NCBI GenBank assembly: GCA_050257395.1
Contig: JBLMWU010000074.1
Coordinates: forward strand, 1-33,393
Reading direction: 5' to 3'
DNA length: 33,393 nucleotides
Source of the DNA: JAIRTY01 sp050257395
GTDB taxonomy: Bacteria; Actinomycetota; Actinomycetes; Streptosporangiales; Streptosporangiaceae
Both the position numbers and the translations under genes were made by a program. Shown one piece after another: positions 7,824 through 15,346 of the stretch. The notes under the pieces are model-generated. The model saw only the letters and a list, made by a program, of their open reading frames with translations, was not told the DNA's origin and ran no database searches. Each line of letters begins with the position of its first letter. The first letter of the stretch is position 1.

Positions 7824-7868
7824 TGTCGCCGTATGCACGGCGCCGTATACTCGCAGACGGATATACGG
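7824..7868 (+). promoter_or_regulatory. padR promoter with overlapping inverted-repeat operator
   Basis: The promoter has TTGTCG (7824-7829), a 16-bp spacer and TATACT (7846-7851). A dyad CCGTATA-N12-TATACGG (7843-7849 and 7862-7868) covers the -10 and the predicted start site. A second inverted repeat GCCGT-ATGC-ACGGC (7828-7841) fills the -35/-10 spacer. This is the geometry of an autorepressor site for the PadR protein encoded 23 bp downstream. The half-sites differ from the ATGT/ACAT pairs typical of studied PadR operators. Confidence 0.7.
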
Positions 7869-7890
7869 GAGCGGCTAACGGAGGCGGCAG

Positions 7891-8613
7891 ATGGCGCAGC
7901 GACGTGCGGTGGCCAACCCGCTCGCGCTGGCGGTCATGGTCACGCTGACCGAGCGTCCCATGCACCCGTATGAGATGGCCGCCACCATGCGCCGGTACGG
8001 CAAGGAACGCAACATCCGGCTCAACTACGGCTCCCTCTACACGGTCGTGAACAACCTGGCCAGGCACGGCTTCATCGAGGCCGTCGAGGCGCAGCGGGAA
8101 GGCCGCAGGCCCGAGCGGACCGTGTACCGGCTCACCGGGGCCGGCCAGCGGGAGCTGGACGACTGGATGGCCGAGCTGATCGGGCGGCCGGTGAAGGAGT
8201 ACCCGCAGTTCGAGGCGGCGCTGGCGGAACTGGCGGTGGTGCCGCCCGGGCGGGTGCTGGACCTGCTGCGTGAGCGGACCGCGGCGCTGGAGAAGTCCAT
8301 CGAGGCCGAACGCGCCGATCTGGCGGCCGTCCGGCACCTCCCCAGGCTGTTCCTGCTGGAAGCCGAGTACCACCTGGCCATGACCGAAGCCGAGCTGGCC
8401 TGGGTCCGCGGGCTGGCCGCGGAGCTGGCGGAGGGCTCGTTCCCGAACCAGGCGGACTGGCAGCGGCTGCACGAGCTGCGGGCGGCCGGCCAGCTGCCGC
8501 CCGACACCGCCGAGTTCGCCGCGCTGTGGGGCGGGGCCGCGAGCTGGGAGGACAGCCAGCAGCCCGGCGCGGCACCGCAGCCTGGCAGGGAGGAGGGCAG
8601 CCAGCAGAACTGA
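7891..8613 (+). CDS. PadR family transcriptional regulator
   Basis: 240 residues. The N-terminal PadR winged helix (about residues 10-85) has MHPYEMAATMRRYG, the recognition region LNYGSLYTVVNNLARHGFI and wing EGRRPERTVYRLTGAG. A helical Vir_C-type dimerisation domain follows (about 100-190), then a Gln/Gly/Pro-rich tail. ATG 7891 has GGAGGC 5 nt upstream. It probably represses itself and the ABC exporter 165 bp downstream through the dyads at 7828-7868, a common PadR-exporter pairing. The inducing ligand is unknown. Confidence 0.93.
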   Translation: MAQRRAVANPLALAVMVTLTERPMHPYEMAATMRRYGKERNIRLNYGSLYTVVNNLARHGFIEAVEAQREGRRPERTVYRLTGAGQRELDDWMAELIGRPVKEYPQFEAALAELAVVPPGRVLDLLRERTAALEKSIEAERADLAAVRHLPRLFLLEAEYHLAMTEAELAWVRGLAAELAEGSFPNQADWQRLHELRAAGQLPPDTAEFAALWGGAASWEDSQQPGAAPQPGREEGSQQN

Positions 8614-8637
8614 CGAGCACAGCAAAACGGCCCCCGG

Positions 8638-8655
8638 CTGGTGCGGCAACACCAG
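8638..8655 (+). terminator. Possible hairpin between padR and ABC genes
   Basis: CTGGTG pairs with CACCAG around cggcaa, flanked by GG/GCC that can extend it with a bulge. There is no T-run, so it may be an attenuating stem or chance in GC-rich DNA. The rest of the 8614-8777 gap shows no further gene. Confidence 0.25.
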
Positions 8656-8777
8656 GCCGGAGGCCGGGACCCCCGAACCGGCCCGCCGGAGCGAGCCTGA
8701 TCGAGTGAGCACTCCAAGGATACGTGCCTGCTCCCGGACGGACCGGTTCTCCCCGACACCCACCAGGGAGAACACGC

Positions 8778-9812
8778 ATGACCATGCAGGCACGGGCGTC
8801 CGCGCCCGCCGGCGGCGGCACAGCCGCCGCGATCGAGGCGCATGACCTCGTCAAGACCTACCCGAAGAACGTCCGGGCGCTGAACGGGCTCTCGTTCGCG
8901 GTGCCCGCCGGCACCGTCTTCGCCCTGCTCGGGCCGAACGGGGCCGGCAAGTCCACCACCGTCAAGATCCTCACCACCCTGGCGCAGGCCGACTCCGGGA
9001 CCGCGTCCGTGGCCGGGCTGGACGTCCGTGCCAGGCCCGCCGTGGTGCGCCGCGCCATCGGCGTGGTCGGGCAGCGCTCCGGCGCCGACCCGATGGCCAC
9101 CGGCCGGGAGAACATCGTGCTGTCCGGCCGGATCAAGGGCCTGCGCGGCCGGGAGCTCGGCCGCCGCGCCGACGACCTGCTCGCCCGGTTCGACCTGGCC
9201 GGGGCGGCCGGGCGGCTGGTGCGCACCTACTCCGGCGGCATGCAGCGGCGGCTCGACGTGGCCATGGGCCTGGTCAACCAGCCGCAGGTGCTGTTCCTCG
9301 ACGAGCCCACGGCGGGGCTGGACCCCGAGGCCCGGTCCGCCATGTGGGCGGAGATCGCCCGGCTGTCCGCGGCGGATGGTCTCACCATCCTGCTGACCAC
9401 CCACTACCTGGAAGAAGCCGACCGGCTGGCCGGCCAGGTCGCCATCGTCGACCAGGGCCGGGTGGTGGCCACGGGCACGCCGGACGAGCTCAAGGGGCAG
9501 CTGCACGGCGACTCCGTCCAGCTGGAGGTCACCGCGGGCACCGACAGCGGGGTGCTGCTCGCGGCGCTCGGCCGGGTGCCCGGCCTGGGCGAGGCCCGGG
9601 TGGACGGCGCCCGGGTCAGCGCCCGCGCGGGCGACGGCGCCAGCGCGCTGCCGCTGGTGCTCGCCGCGCTGGAAGGCGCGGGTGTCGCCGTCCGGGCCGC
9701 CACCGTGGCCCGCCCGTCCCTCGACGACGTGTACCTGCGCCACGCCGGGCGCCGGTTCGACGACGCCGACCAGCCCGCCCCCGCCGGCACCGCCCTGGGA
9801 GGAGCCCGATGA
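8778..9812 (+). CDS. DrrA-type ABC transporter ATP-binding protein
   Basis: 344 residues. Walker A is GPNGAGKST (52-60), the Q-loop Q99 is in VVGQRSG, the signature is YSGGMQ (151-156), Walker B is VLFLDEP (171-177), and the H-loop is LTTHYLEEADRLA. The C-terminal ~100 residues match the DUF4162 extension of the DrrA/daunorubicin-resistance subfamily. It energises export of a drug or lipid-like substrate by the permease encoded next. The ATG at 8778 has AGGGAG 7 nt upstream. The stop overlaps the permease start as ATGA, so the two are coupled. Probably controlled by the upstream PadR. Confidence 0.95.
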   Translation: MTMQARASAPAGGGTAAAIEAHDLVKTYPKNVRALNGLSFAVPAGTVFALLGPNGAGKSTTVKILTTLAQADSGTASVAGLDVRARPAVVRRAIGVVGQRSGADPMATGRENIVLSGRIKGLRGRELGRRADDLLARFDLAGAAGRLVRTYSGGMQRRLDVAMGLVNQPQVLFLDEPTAGLDPEARSAMWAEIARLSAADGLTILLTTHYLEEADRLAGQVAIVDQGRVVATGTPDELKGQLHGDSVQLEVTAGTDSGVLLAALGRVPGLGEARVDGARVSARAGDGASALPLVLAALEGAGVAVRAATVARPSLDDVYLRHAGRRFDDADQPAPAGTALGGAR

Positions 9813-10585
9813 CCGCCATCGCCGCACACACCACCTGGATGACCGGGCGGCAGCTGCGCACGCTCGCCCGCCAGCCCGCGTACATGATCATCAGCCTCAT
9901 TCAGCCGGTGATCTGGCTGTTCCTGTTCGGCTCGCTGTTCCGCAAGGTTGTCCAGCTGCCCGGGTTCGGCGCCCCGTCCTACCTGGACTACCTGGTGCCG
10001 GGCGTGGTCATCATGAGCGCGCTGTCGACCAGCATGTGGAGCGGCATGACCGTGCTGGAGGAGATCGACCGCGGGATCATGGACCGGCTGCTGGTGCTGC
10101 CGCTGCACCGCTCGGCCATCATCAACGCGTCCGTGGTGATGCAGGCCCTCACCACCACCCTGCAGTCCCTCATCATCGTGGGCCTCGGCTGGGCTGCGGG
10201 CGCGCACTACCCCGGCGGGATCGTGGGCGTGCTGGTGCTGGTCGCGGCCTCCATCCTGGTGGCGGTCGTGTTCAGCGCGCTGTCGAACAGCGTGGGCATG
10301 CTGGCCCGGCAGCGGGAGACGATCATCGGCATCACCACCTTCTGGCTGCTGCCGCTGACGTTCCTGTCCAGCGCGTTCATGGCCAAGGCGCTGATGCCGC
10401 ACTGGATGCAGATCGTGGCGGACTGCAACCCGGTCAACTGGGCGCTGGAAGCCGGCCGGGCGGCGATGAGCACGAGCCCGGACTGGGCCCGGGTGGCGGC
10501 GCAGGGCGGCGGGCTGGCCGCGCTGGCCATCGTGGTCACCGCGCTGTCCGTGCTGACCTTCCGCTCCTACCAGAAGTCCGTGTAG
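9809..10585 (+). CDS. DrrB-type ABC-2 transporter permease
   Basis: 258 residues with six predicted membrane helices. Features are an N-terminal cytoplasmic stretch RQLRTLARQPAYM, a first helix IISLIQPVIWLFLFGSLF, the ABC-2 motif EEIDRGIMDRLLVLPLHRS, and NPVNWALEAGR before the last helix. It forms the membrane channel of the exporter with the preceding ATPase. It starts within the ATPase stop (ATGA, 4-bp overlap). A strong hairpin at 10594-10627 closes the unit. The substrate is not deducible; linked PadR control suggests induction by a toxic compound. Confidence 0.93.
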   Translation: MTAIAAHTTWMTGRQLRTLARQPAYMIISLIQPVIWLFLFGSLFRKVVQLPGFGAPSYLDYLVPGVVIMSALSTSMWSGMTVLEEIDRGIMDRLLVLPLHRSAIINASVVMQALTTTLQSLIIVGLGWAAGAHYPGGIVGVLVLVAASILVAVVFSALSNSVGMLARQRETIIGITTFWLLPLTFLSSAFMAKALMPHWMQIVADCNPVNWALEAGRAAMSTSPDWARVAAQGGGLAALAIVVTALSVLTFRSYQKSV

Positions 10586-10593
10586 CAGGGCCA

Positions 10594-10627
10594 GCACCCG
10601 GACCGGCGCTAGCGGCGGTCCGGGTGC
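10594..10627. terminator. Bidirectional hairpin between permease and LspA-like gene
   Basis: GCACCCGGACCG pairs perfectly with CGGTCCGGGTGC (12 bp) around a 10-nt loop that is itself near-palindromic. It starts 8 bp after the permease stop and contains the TAG stop of the convergent LspA-like gene (10609-10611). There is no T-run on either side; GC-rich actinobacteria often use such hairpins. Confidence 0.7.
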
Positions 10628-11334
10628 GCCTGCTCGCAGCGTGCCGCGCAGGCGTGCGATGGCCGGATCAGCTTGCCCTGATGTGCCGCGCCGAGGGCGA
10701 CGGTCATGACCAGGCCCGCGCCCGCGAGCGCGATCACCGGTGCCGGTGCCCGCAGGTGGCCGCGCGGGACGGGCAGCGCCGCGCCGCCGCCGGGCCGGCT
10801 GGCCGGGCGCCTGGCCAGCCAGGCGGCGGCCAGCAGGAACGGCAGGGTGGCGCCGATGATGACGAGGTCCGCGACGTTGTAGCGGTGACCGCCGATGCTG
10901 ATGAAGTCAACGACCCCGCGGACGCTGCCCGGAGCGGTCCAGTAGTGCATCCCCAGCCGGTCGGCCAGGTTGCTCGCCCACCCGCCGAGCAGCAGGGCAC
11001 CGCAGGCCGTGACGGCGGCCCGGCGCCGCCGGCGGGCCAGGACAGCGGCGGCGATGCTCACCAGCCCCGAGTCCAGCAGGTCGAGCAGGGCGCCGGTGCC
11101 GGGATGGACATACCACTTCCCGACCGTGGGCCCGGTGAGGAAATCGCCGCCCGGGTTGATCTTCGCGCCCGGGACGTGCCGCCAGGCCCACCACTTGGCC
11201 GCCTGATCCACCACGATGACCGCCGCCAGCAGGGCCAGCACGATCAGCCGCTGCGTGAGCCTGCCCCTGCGCTCCGCCCCCTCCCCCTCCGCACTCTCCG
11301 CCTCCGCCGTGACACGTTCCTGGATGTCCGTCAT
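10609..11334 (-). CDS. Signal peptidase II (LspA)-like membrane aspartic peptidase
   Basis: 241 residues, longer than usual LspA (about 160-200). Conserved A8-family blocks are present. They are the first helix with VVDQAAKWWAW, the catalytic Asp region GGWASNLADRLG (N-x-x-D-R), then VVDFISI and the second catalytic Asp in YNVADLVI. LspA cuts prolipoprotein signal peptides just before the lipidated Cys. The ~30-residue charged N-terminus and a C-terminal extension with one more hydrophobic segment (APVIALAGAGLVMTVALG) and a Cys/His-containing tail are unusual. It is not next to ileS or rluD, so this may be a paralogue of the housekeeping enzyme. Confidence 0.8.
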   Translation of the reverse strand: MTDIQERVTAEAESAEGEGAERRGRLTQRLIVLALLAAVIVVDQAAKWWAWRHVPGAKINPGGDFLTGPTVGKWYVHPGTGALLDLLDSGLVSIAAAVLARRRRRAAVTACGALLLGGWASNLADRLGMHYWTAPGSVRGVVDFISIGGHRYNVADLVIIGATLPFLLAAAWLARRPASRPGGGAALPVPRGHLRAPAPVIALAGAGLVMTVALGAAHQGKLIRPSHACAARCEQAHPDRR

Positions 11335-11608
11335 CGGAGCCTGTGTTCTCCACCCGGGCCAGATCGCTGCGCCTTCGCGGCCCGTGGGAACCGCGGCGAT
11401 GGGCAGCGGCGTCAGCCAGGAGCCGGAACTGCCCTGGCCCGGCTGACCCGCGGGGCCCGGCAGCCTTTCAGCGGCTACCCCGCGATGACCGTTAGATGCC
11501 GGTGCAGTCCGGTGGGTACGGGTTTGACGCCTCCCGGCTACCGGACCTCGCCGGCCTTCCGGCCGGGCGTGCCCTGTTTACGCGGTCAGCAGGGGGAACG
11601 GGGCTGAT

Positions 11609-12241
11609 ATGAGCACCAGCGACCCGACCAGCGCCATCCAGGCGGCGGTGCTGGCTGACCCGTGCGTCCGGTCGGTCGAGCTCACGGGGTCGCGTGCCCT
11701 CGGCACCGCGACCGACCTGTCGGACTGGGACTACCGGATCACCTCCGACGATCCGGCCGGGACCGCCCGCCGGCTGCCCGACCTGCTGGCCGGGCTGGAT
11801 CCGCTCGGCGGCCTCTGGGACCCGCTGGCCTGCGAGCCCGTCTACATGATCGTCCTGCCCGGGGCGGTCAAGGCCGACCTGTTCCCCGGGCTGCCGGCCC
11901 GCCCTGCCCCGGACCCTCCTCTGGAGGCCAGCGGGGCCACCCTGCCCGCGATCGACGCCCACTTCTGGGACTGGAACCTGTGGCTGGGCGCGAAGCGCCT
12001 GCGCGGGCTGGACGCCCTCACGGGCGCGGAACTGGCGAAGATGTGGCACTACCTGCTGCGGCCGCTGGGCTCGGCCCGGCCGCCCGTCAGCCAGCACCAG
12101 GCGGTGACCAGCTACCTGCAGCTGCGTGGCCGGCAGGAGCAGCGGCTCGGCTTCGCCGTCCCCCGCGAGCTCGGCGACGCCGTGATCAGCCGGCTCCGGG
12201 GCACCGGCCTGCTGCCGGAGGAGAGCCAGCGCAGCCCGTGA
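11609..12241 (+). CDS. Minimal nucleotidyltransferase (Pol beta superfamily)
   Basis: 210 residues. The N-terminal GSRALGTATDLSDWDYRI gives the G-S-x(10)-D-x-D metal-binding signature of MNT/aminoglycoside-adenylyltransferase-like proteins. A third acidic position is likely in VKADLFPG. The C-terminal helical part (FWDWNLWLGAKRLRG...MWHYLLRPLG) resembles streptomycin-adenylyltransferase-type accessory domains. Predicted to transfer a nucleotide to a small molecule or protein; substrate unknown. It is a single gene without a HEPN partner, so a toxin-antitoxin role is not supported. ATG 11609 follows a G-rich AGGGGGAACGGGG. The stop lies inside a perfect 22-bp palindrome (12231-12252). Confidence 0.72.
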   Translation: MSTSDPTSAIQAAVLADPCVRSVELTGSRALGTATDLSDWDYRITSDDPAGTARRLPDLLAGLDPLGGLWDPLACEPVYMIVLPGAVKADLFPGLPARPAPDPPLEASGATLPAIDAHFWDWNLWLGAKRLRGLDALTGAELAKMWHYLLRPLGSARPPVSQHQAVTSYLQLRGRQEQRLGFAVPRELGDAVISRLRGTGLLPEESQRSP

Positions 12242-12252
12242 TCACGGGCTGC
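12231..12252. terminator. 22-bp perfect palindrome spanning the nucleotidyltransferase stop
   Basis: GCAGCCCGTGA/TCACGGGCTGC is an exact dyad centred on the TGA stop (12239-12241). In RNA it would fold into a long stem with almost no loop, so it may act as a terminator. As DNA it could equally be a protein-binding site. There is no T-run. It lies 40 bp before the convergent cupin gene's stop. Confidence 0.5.
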
Positions 12253-12291
12253 CAGCCACCGGGCGGCCACCGGAGCCTCTCCTGCTGCCGG

Positions 12292-12732
12292 TCAGGCCGT
12301 CTCCATCCCGAACCGGGCCATGAGGGCTTGCTCCTCTTCACGTGACGGCGGCTCGTCCCGGTGCCACAGGTCGTGCAGGGCGGCGAAATAGGCGTCCATG
12401 GCCGGAGCGTGGATCACCAGCAGCCGGGCGGGGCGGTCGGCGGCATTGCCGAAGGTGTGCGCGGTGCCGCGGGGAACCAGCACGAACCCCTCCGGGCCGG
12501 CCTCCAGATCCTCACCCGCCACGCTGATCGACACCAGGCCGTCGAGGACGAAGTAGGCCTCCGAGCAGTTGGTGTGCCGGTGCGGCGGCGGACGGCGGCC
12601 GCCGGGCGGCAGCGTGCGCTCCATCAGCGACAGGTCACCGTCGTCCTGCCCGGCCAGCGCCTTGAAGTACATGACGCTGCCCCGGGCGGTGAACCGCGCA
12701 TGGCCTTCACCAGGCCTCAGCACGCCGGCCAT
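12292..12732 (-). CDS. Cupin-domain protein
   Basis: About 146 residues with both cupin motifs. Motif 1 is PPHRHTNCSEAYFVLDG, with His, His and Glu metal ligands. Motif 2 is VPRGTAHTFGN, giving the fourth ligand His. Single-domain cupins of this kind are metal enzymes or sugar/ligand-binding proteins; function is unassigned. The ATG at 12732 has GGGGAGG 8 nt upstream and is preferred over the frame's earlier ATG at 12780. It lies about 50 bp downstream of the GH18 lipoprotein gene on the same strand and may be cotranscribed with it. Confidence 0.78.
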   Translation of the reverse strand: MAGVLRPGEGHARFTARGSVMYFKALAGQDDGDLSLMERTLPPGGRRPPPHRHTNCSEAYFVLDGLVSISVAGEDLEAGPEGFVLVPRGTAHTFGNAADRPARLLVIHAPAMDAYFAALHDLWHRDEPPSREEEQALMARFGMETA

Positions 12733-12784
12733 GCAGCCGACCTCCCCTCCCCATCGCCGCGGCGCTTGTGCCGCCACCATCCTG

Positions 12785-13747
12785 TCAGCCGGGTATGTTC
12801 ACCATCTGCCGCAGCGGCACGAGGCGCGGGTCGGTCCGGTAGGTGTGCAGGTTGCCGGGCTGCCAGAACAGCGTTCCGGCGAGGCCATGCTGCTGCACGT
12901 ACTTCACCTTGGCGGCGACCCGGGCCACGGTGGTGTCGTAGTAGCCCGGCGCCACCCCGATGCCGATGAGCAGCTTGCTGGCCGGAATGCCGGCCCGCAG
13001 GTAGGCGGCGATGCTGCCGGCGCCGTTGTCCTGGAACGACTCGTCATTCAGCGAATCCACGTACGGGGCGATCCTGGCGGCGATGGGCGGCGGGACCTGC
13101 CCCGGGTTGACGTCGGCCGACAGGTACAGGTGCCGGCCGGGGAAAGCCTGGTCCAGGGCGCTGCGCACCCCGCTGACCAGGGCGGCGTAATCAGCCTGGT
13201 GGGCCGGTACCTCCTCCTCCCAGTCGATGTCCACGCCGTCGAAGTGGTACTTCGCGACGTAGGAGACGATGGCGCGGATGAAGGCGGCCCGGTGGGCGGG
13301 GCTGGCCGCGCTGGCGAAGCGGGCCCCCTGGCCCTGCTCGCCGACAGCCATGATGATCAGCCGCCGGGCCTGGTGCGCGGCGGCCACGGCTGGCGGGATG
13401 TTGGCCAGCGACTGCATGTCACCGACGGCGATCCCGCCGCCGGGCGCAGGCCAGAGGCCGAAGTCGCTGATGATGGTCCACGGCGTGTAGTCGAACTGGG
13501 CGGGCGGGATGCTGCCCTGGATCCATCCCGGGTACGAGGTGAACGAGACGTACCGGTGGCCGGGAACGGCCGGGCTGGCGGAACCCGGCGCGGCGCTGGC
13601 GGGGCTGCGGGTCGCGCTGCCGCTGCTGTTCGCGCTCTGCCCGCCCCGCTGCCCGCCGCCGCACGCCGCCAGCAGGAGCAGCGCCACCCCGGCCACGGCC
13701 GGGGTGGCGCGGAGGCCGCGCTCTCGTAGCCTGGCTGCAGGTCGCAT
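12785..13747 (-). CDS. GH18 family glycosidase-like lipoprotein
   Basis: 320 residues. The lipoprotein signal is MRPAARLRERGLRATPAVAG, then a Leu/Ala helix with lipobox LAAC (lipidated C29), then a Ser/Gly/Pro linker to about 63. The glycoside hydrolase 18 barrel follows, with the catalytic DxxDxDxE motif complete: D170-G-V-D173-I-D175-W-E177. Other GH18 elements are YVSFTSYPGW, LIIMAVG, LYLSADVNPG and a terminal GTLFWQPGN. Predicted chitinase/N-acetylglucosaminidase or peptidoglycan-related hydrolase anchored outside the membrane. The ATG at 13747 follows a G-run; the frame extends to 14059 but that part lacks protein-like features. Confidence 0.82.
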   Translation of the reverse strand: MRPAARLRERGLRATPAVAGVALLLLAACGGGQRGGQSANSSGSATRSPASAAPGSASPAVPGHRYVSFTSYPGWIQGSIPPAQFDYTPWTIISDFGLWPAPGGGIAVGDMQSLANIPPAVAAAHQARRLIIMAVGEQGQGARFASAASPAHRAAFIRAIVSYVAKYHFDGVDIDWEEEVPAHQADYAALVSGVRSALDQAFPGRHLYLSADVNPGQVPPPIAARIAPYVDSLNDESFQDNGAGSIAAYLRAGIPASKLLIGIGVAPGYYDTTVARVAAKVKYVQQHGLAGTLFWQPGNLHTYRTDPRLVPLRQMVNIPG

Positions 13748-13875
13748 GTCCCCCCGGCTGGCAGTCCTGCCTGCCTTCCCCGTCTCCCTCTGAAACGTGC
13801 GTGCCCGGGCCGGTGTTCCGCCCCCGCTGGCCCGCGGGACCGGCGAGCCAATCACCCCGGGTGCCCGGCGGGGTG

Positions 13876-14046
13876 CTATCCGAGCGGCCTGCCGAGCGTT
13901 TCCGGGTGGGCCCGGCGGTAGTGCTCGGTCAGCGCCTCGCTGACCTCTCCGGGCTGGTAGGCGACGGTCTGCTGGCAGATCTGGCAGCGGGTGAGCGGAA
14001 GCTGGGTCACGGTCACCGGAAAGCTGCGGGAAGTTGACTTGCTCAT
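13876..14046 (-). CDS. Small CxxC...HxxxxH zinc-finger-like protein, 56 aa
   Basis: A 56-residue frame with strong G/C third-position bias. Residues C21-Q-I-C24, then H42 and H47 (HYRRAH), give a C-x2-C-x17-H-x4-H pattern like a single C2H2 zinc finger. The N-terminus is Ser/Arg-rich and the end reads ETLGRPLG. ATG at 14044-14046 has GGGAGG only 2 nt upstream, which is short; a GTG at residue 11 is an alternative start. Not recognised as a named family. It may bind nucleic acid or a partner protein. Located between the GH18 gene and a methyltransferase gene, same strand. Confidence 0.6.
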   Translation of the reverse strand: MSKSTSRSFPVTVTQLPLTRCQICQQTVAYQPGEVSEALTEHYRRAHPETLGRPLG

Positions 14047-14105
14047 TGCCTCCCATCATGCCAGGCGCCCCGCCCGCGGCCGCCGCCGCCGCGCCCGGCC
14101 GCCTC

Positions 14106-14894
14106 TCAGGGCAGGCTGGCGACGATGACCATCCGCTGGTGACCGGCGGTCAGCGGCTGCGCGTCCTCGCCGTGGCCGGCCACCGCTGTGAACCCCGCGG
14201 CGAGCAGCCAGTCCCGCAGCTCGGGGAACCCGAACAGCCGCTTGACGAACCGCAGCCGGCGGGCCCGCCCGCCACGGATGACAGTCCGCTCGGCCTCGAA
14301 ACGGCCGGTCAGCGCGTCCAGGTGGTAGCGGTCGACGAGCATGTCGCCGTTGTCCCGGGCGGCCACCACGCGGGACGGGGTGTAGGAGGCGAGGAACCTG
14401 GTGAGGTTGTCCAGGTCCATGGCGAGCCGCCCGCCCGGCCGCAGGGCACGGGCGATCCCGTCCAGGACGGCGCGGTTGGCGCTGTCGTCGAAGTAGCCGA
14501 ATGCCGTGGACCAGTTGACGACCCGGTCGAAGGCGGCAGCCCACGGCAGCTGGCGCATGTCCCCGGCCACGTAGTCGACGCTGACCCCGGCGGCGGCCGC
14601 GTCGGCGCGGGCCCGGTCCAGGAAGACCGCCGAGGAGTCAAGGCCGGTGACCAGGCAGCCGCGGGCGGCCAGGCGATTCGCCAGCTCCCCGTGCCCGCAG
14701 GCCAGGTCCAGCACGCGCATGCCCGGCCGCAGCTCCAGCAGCTGCCACGCCAGCTCCGCGGCGGCTTCCCCCGGGACGCCGGCCCCGGGCAGGACAGGCC
14801 CGTGCGCCGCAAACTCGCTGGCGTCATCGGGCGCGGCAAAGAAGTACAGGTAGTCCTCGTCGTACATCGAGGAGGCGTCGAACAGGTCGGCCAT
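14106..14894 (-). CDS. Class I SAM-dependent methyltransferase
   Basis: 262 residues. SAM-binding motif I is VLDLACGHGELANRLA, motif II end VTGLDSS, then YVAGDMRQLPW, FDRVVNWSTAFGYF and LRPGGRLAMDLDN. The start MYDEDYLYFF and the FGYFDDSANRAVL block are typical of small-molecule methyltransferases of the Methyltransf_25 group. The substrate is not predictable. The start at 14894 has a TATGGT box 8 nt upstream, so the mRNA may be nearly leaderless. Confidence 0.85.
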   Translation of the reverse strand: MADLFDASSMYDEDYLYFFAAPDDASEFAAHGPVLPGAGVPGEAAAELAWQLLELRPGMRVLDLACGHGELANRLAARGCLVTGLDSSAVFLDRARADAAAAGVSVDYVAGDMRQLPWAAAFDRVVNWSTAFGYFDDSANRAVLDGIARALRPGGRLAMDLDNLTRFLASYTPSRVVAARDNGDMLVDRYHLDALTGRFEAERTVIRGGRARRLRFVKRLFGFPELRDWLLAAGFTAVAGHGEDAQPLTAGHQRMVIVASLP

Positions 14895-15066
14895 GGCACC
14901 GGACCATAGGCGGGCCCGCCGCCGCCGGCAACGGCATTACCGGCCGGGCGGCGGCCGCACCCCTGCGGGGAGCTCCAGCGCCGGGGCGCGCCCGGCGAGC
15001 CCTCGCCGCGGGCGTGATACACATCGGGGAACGGCACCAGCGGTCACCGGGCGGAAAGGATCCGAG

Positions 15067-15297
15067 ATGAACTTCGTGCTGGTCATGAAGACCGGGGAGT
15101 CCGAGCTGGTGGCGATCGGCCCGCTGGACATCGAGTACCAGGCCGCGATGCTGCGGGACGACATCGAGGACAGCGCCGGCTGGACCACGGTCGGCATTGC
15201 CAGGGTGCTCACCGAAGGCCAGGCCCGCGCCCGCACCACCGAGGCGGGCGGTGACACCACCATGGCGGCCGGCGATCCCGGGGCCGGGCCGCGGTAG
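15067..15297 (+). CDS. Hypothetical small protein, 76 aa
   Basis: 76 residues, no recognised family. The first ~55 residues look folded (MNFVLVMKTGESELVAIG, then an amphipathic YQAAMLRDDIEDSAGW segment and VGIARVLTEG). The tail is Thr/Gly/Ala-rich. ATG 15067 has GAAAGGA 7 nt upstream, a good site in a region otherwise poor in such signals, which supports it being real. It stands alone between a divergent methyltransferase gene and a convergent PPOX-class gene. Confidence 0.6.
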   Translation: MNFVLVMKTGESELVAIGPLDIEYQAAMLRDDIEDSAGWTTVGIARVLTEGQARARTTEAGGDTTMAAGDPGAGPR

Positions 15298-15346
15298 CTG
15301 GCCCGGGGGAACGGCGGCACTGCCCGGATCCCGCAGGCCGGGGCAG

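Noticed and set aside
11335..11608. Possible tRNA-like or structured RNA in the gap before the nucleotidyltransferase gene
   Set aside because: CCGGT and TACCGG arms are imperfect, and no anticodon or T-loop pattern could be formed.
11609..12732. Toxin-antitoxin pair from the nucleotidyltransferase and cupin genes
   Set aside because: The genes are convergent, not cotranscribed, and no HEPN or toxin partner is present.
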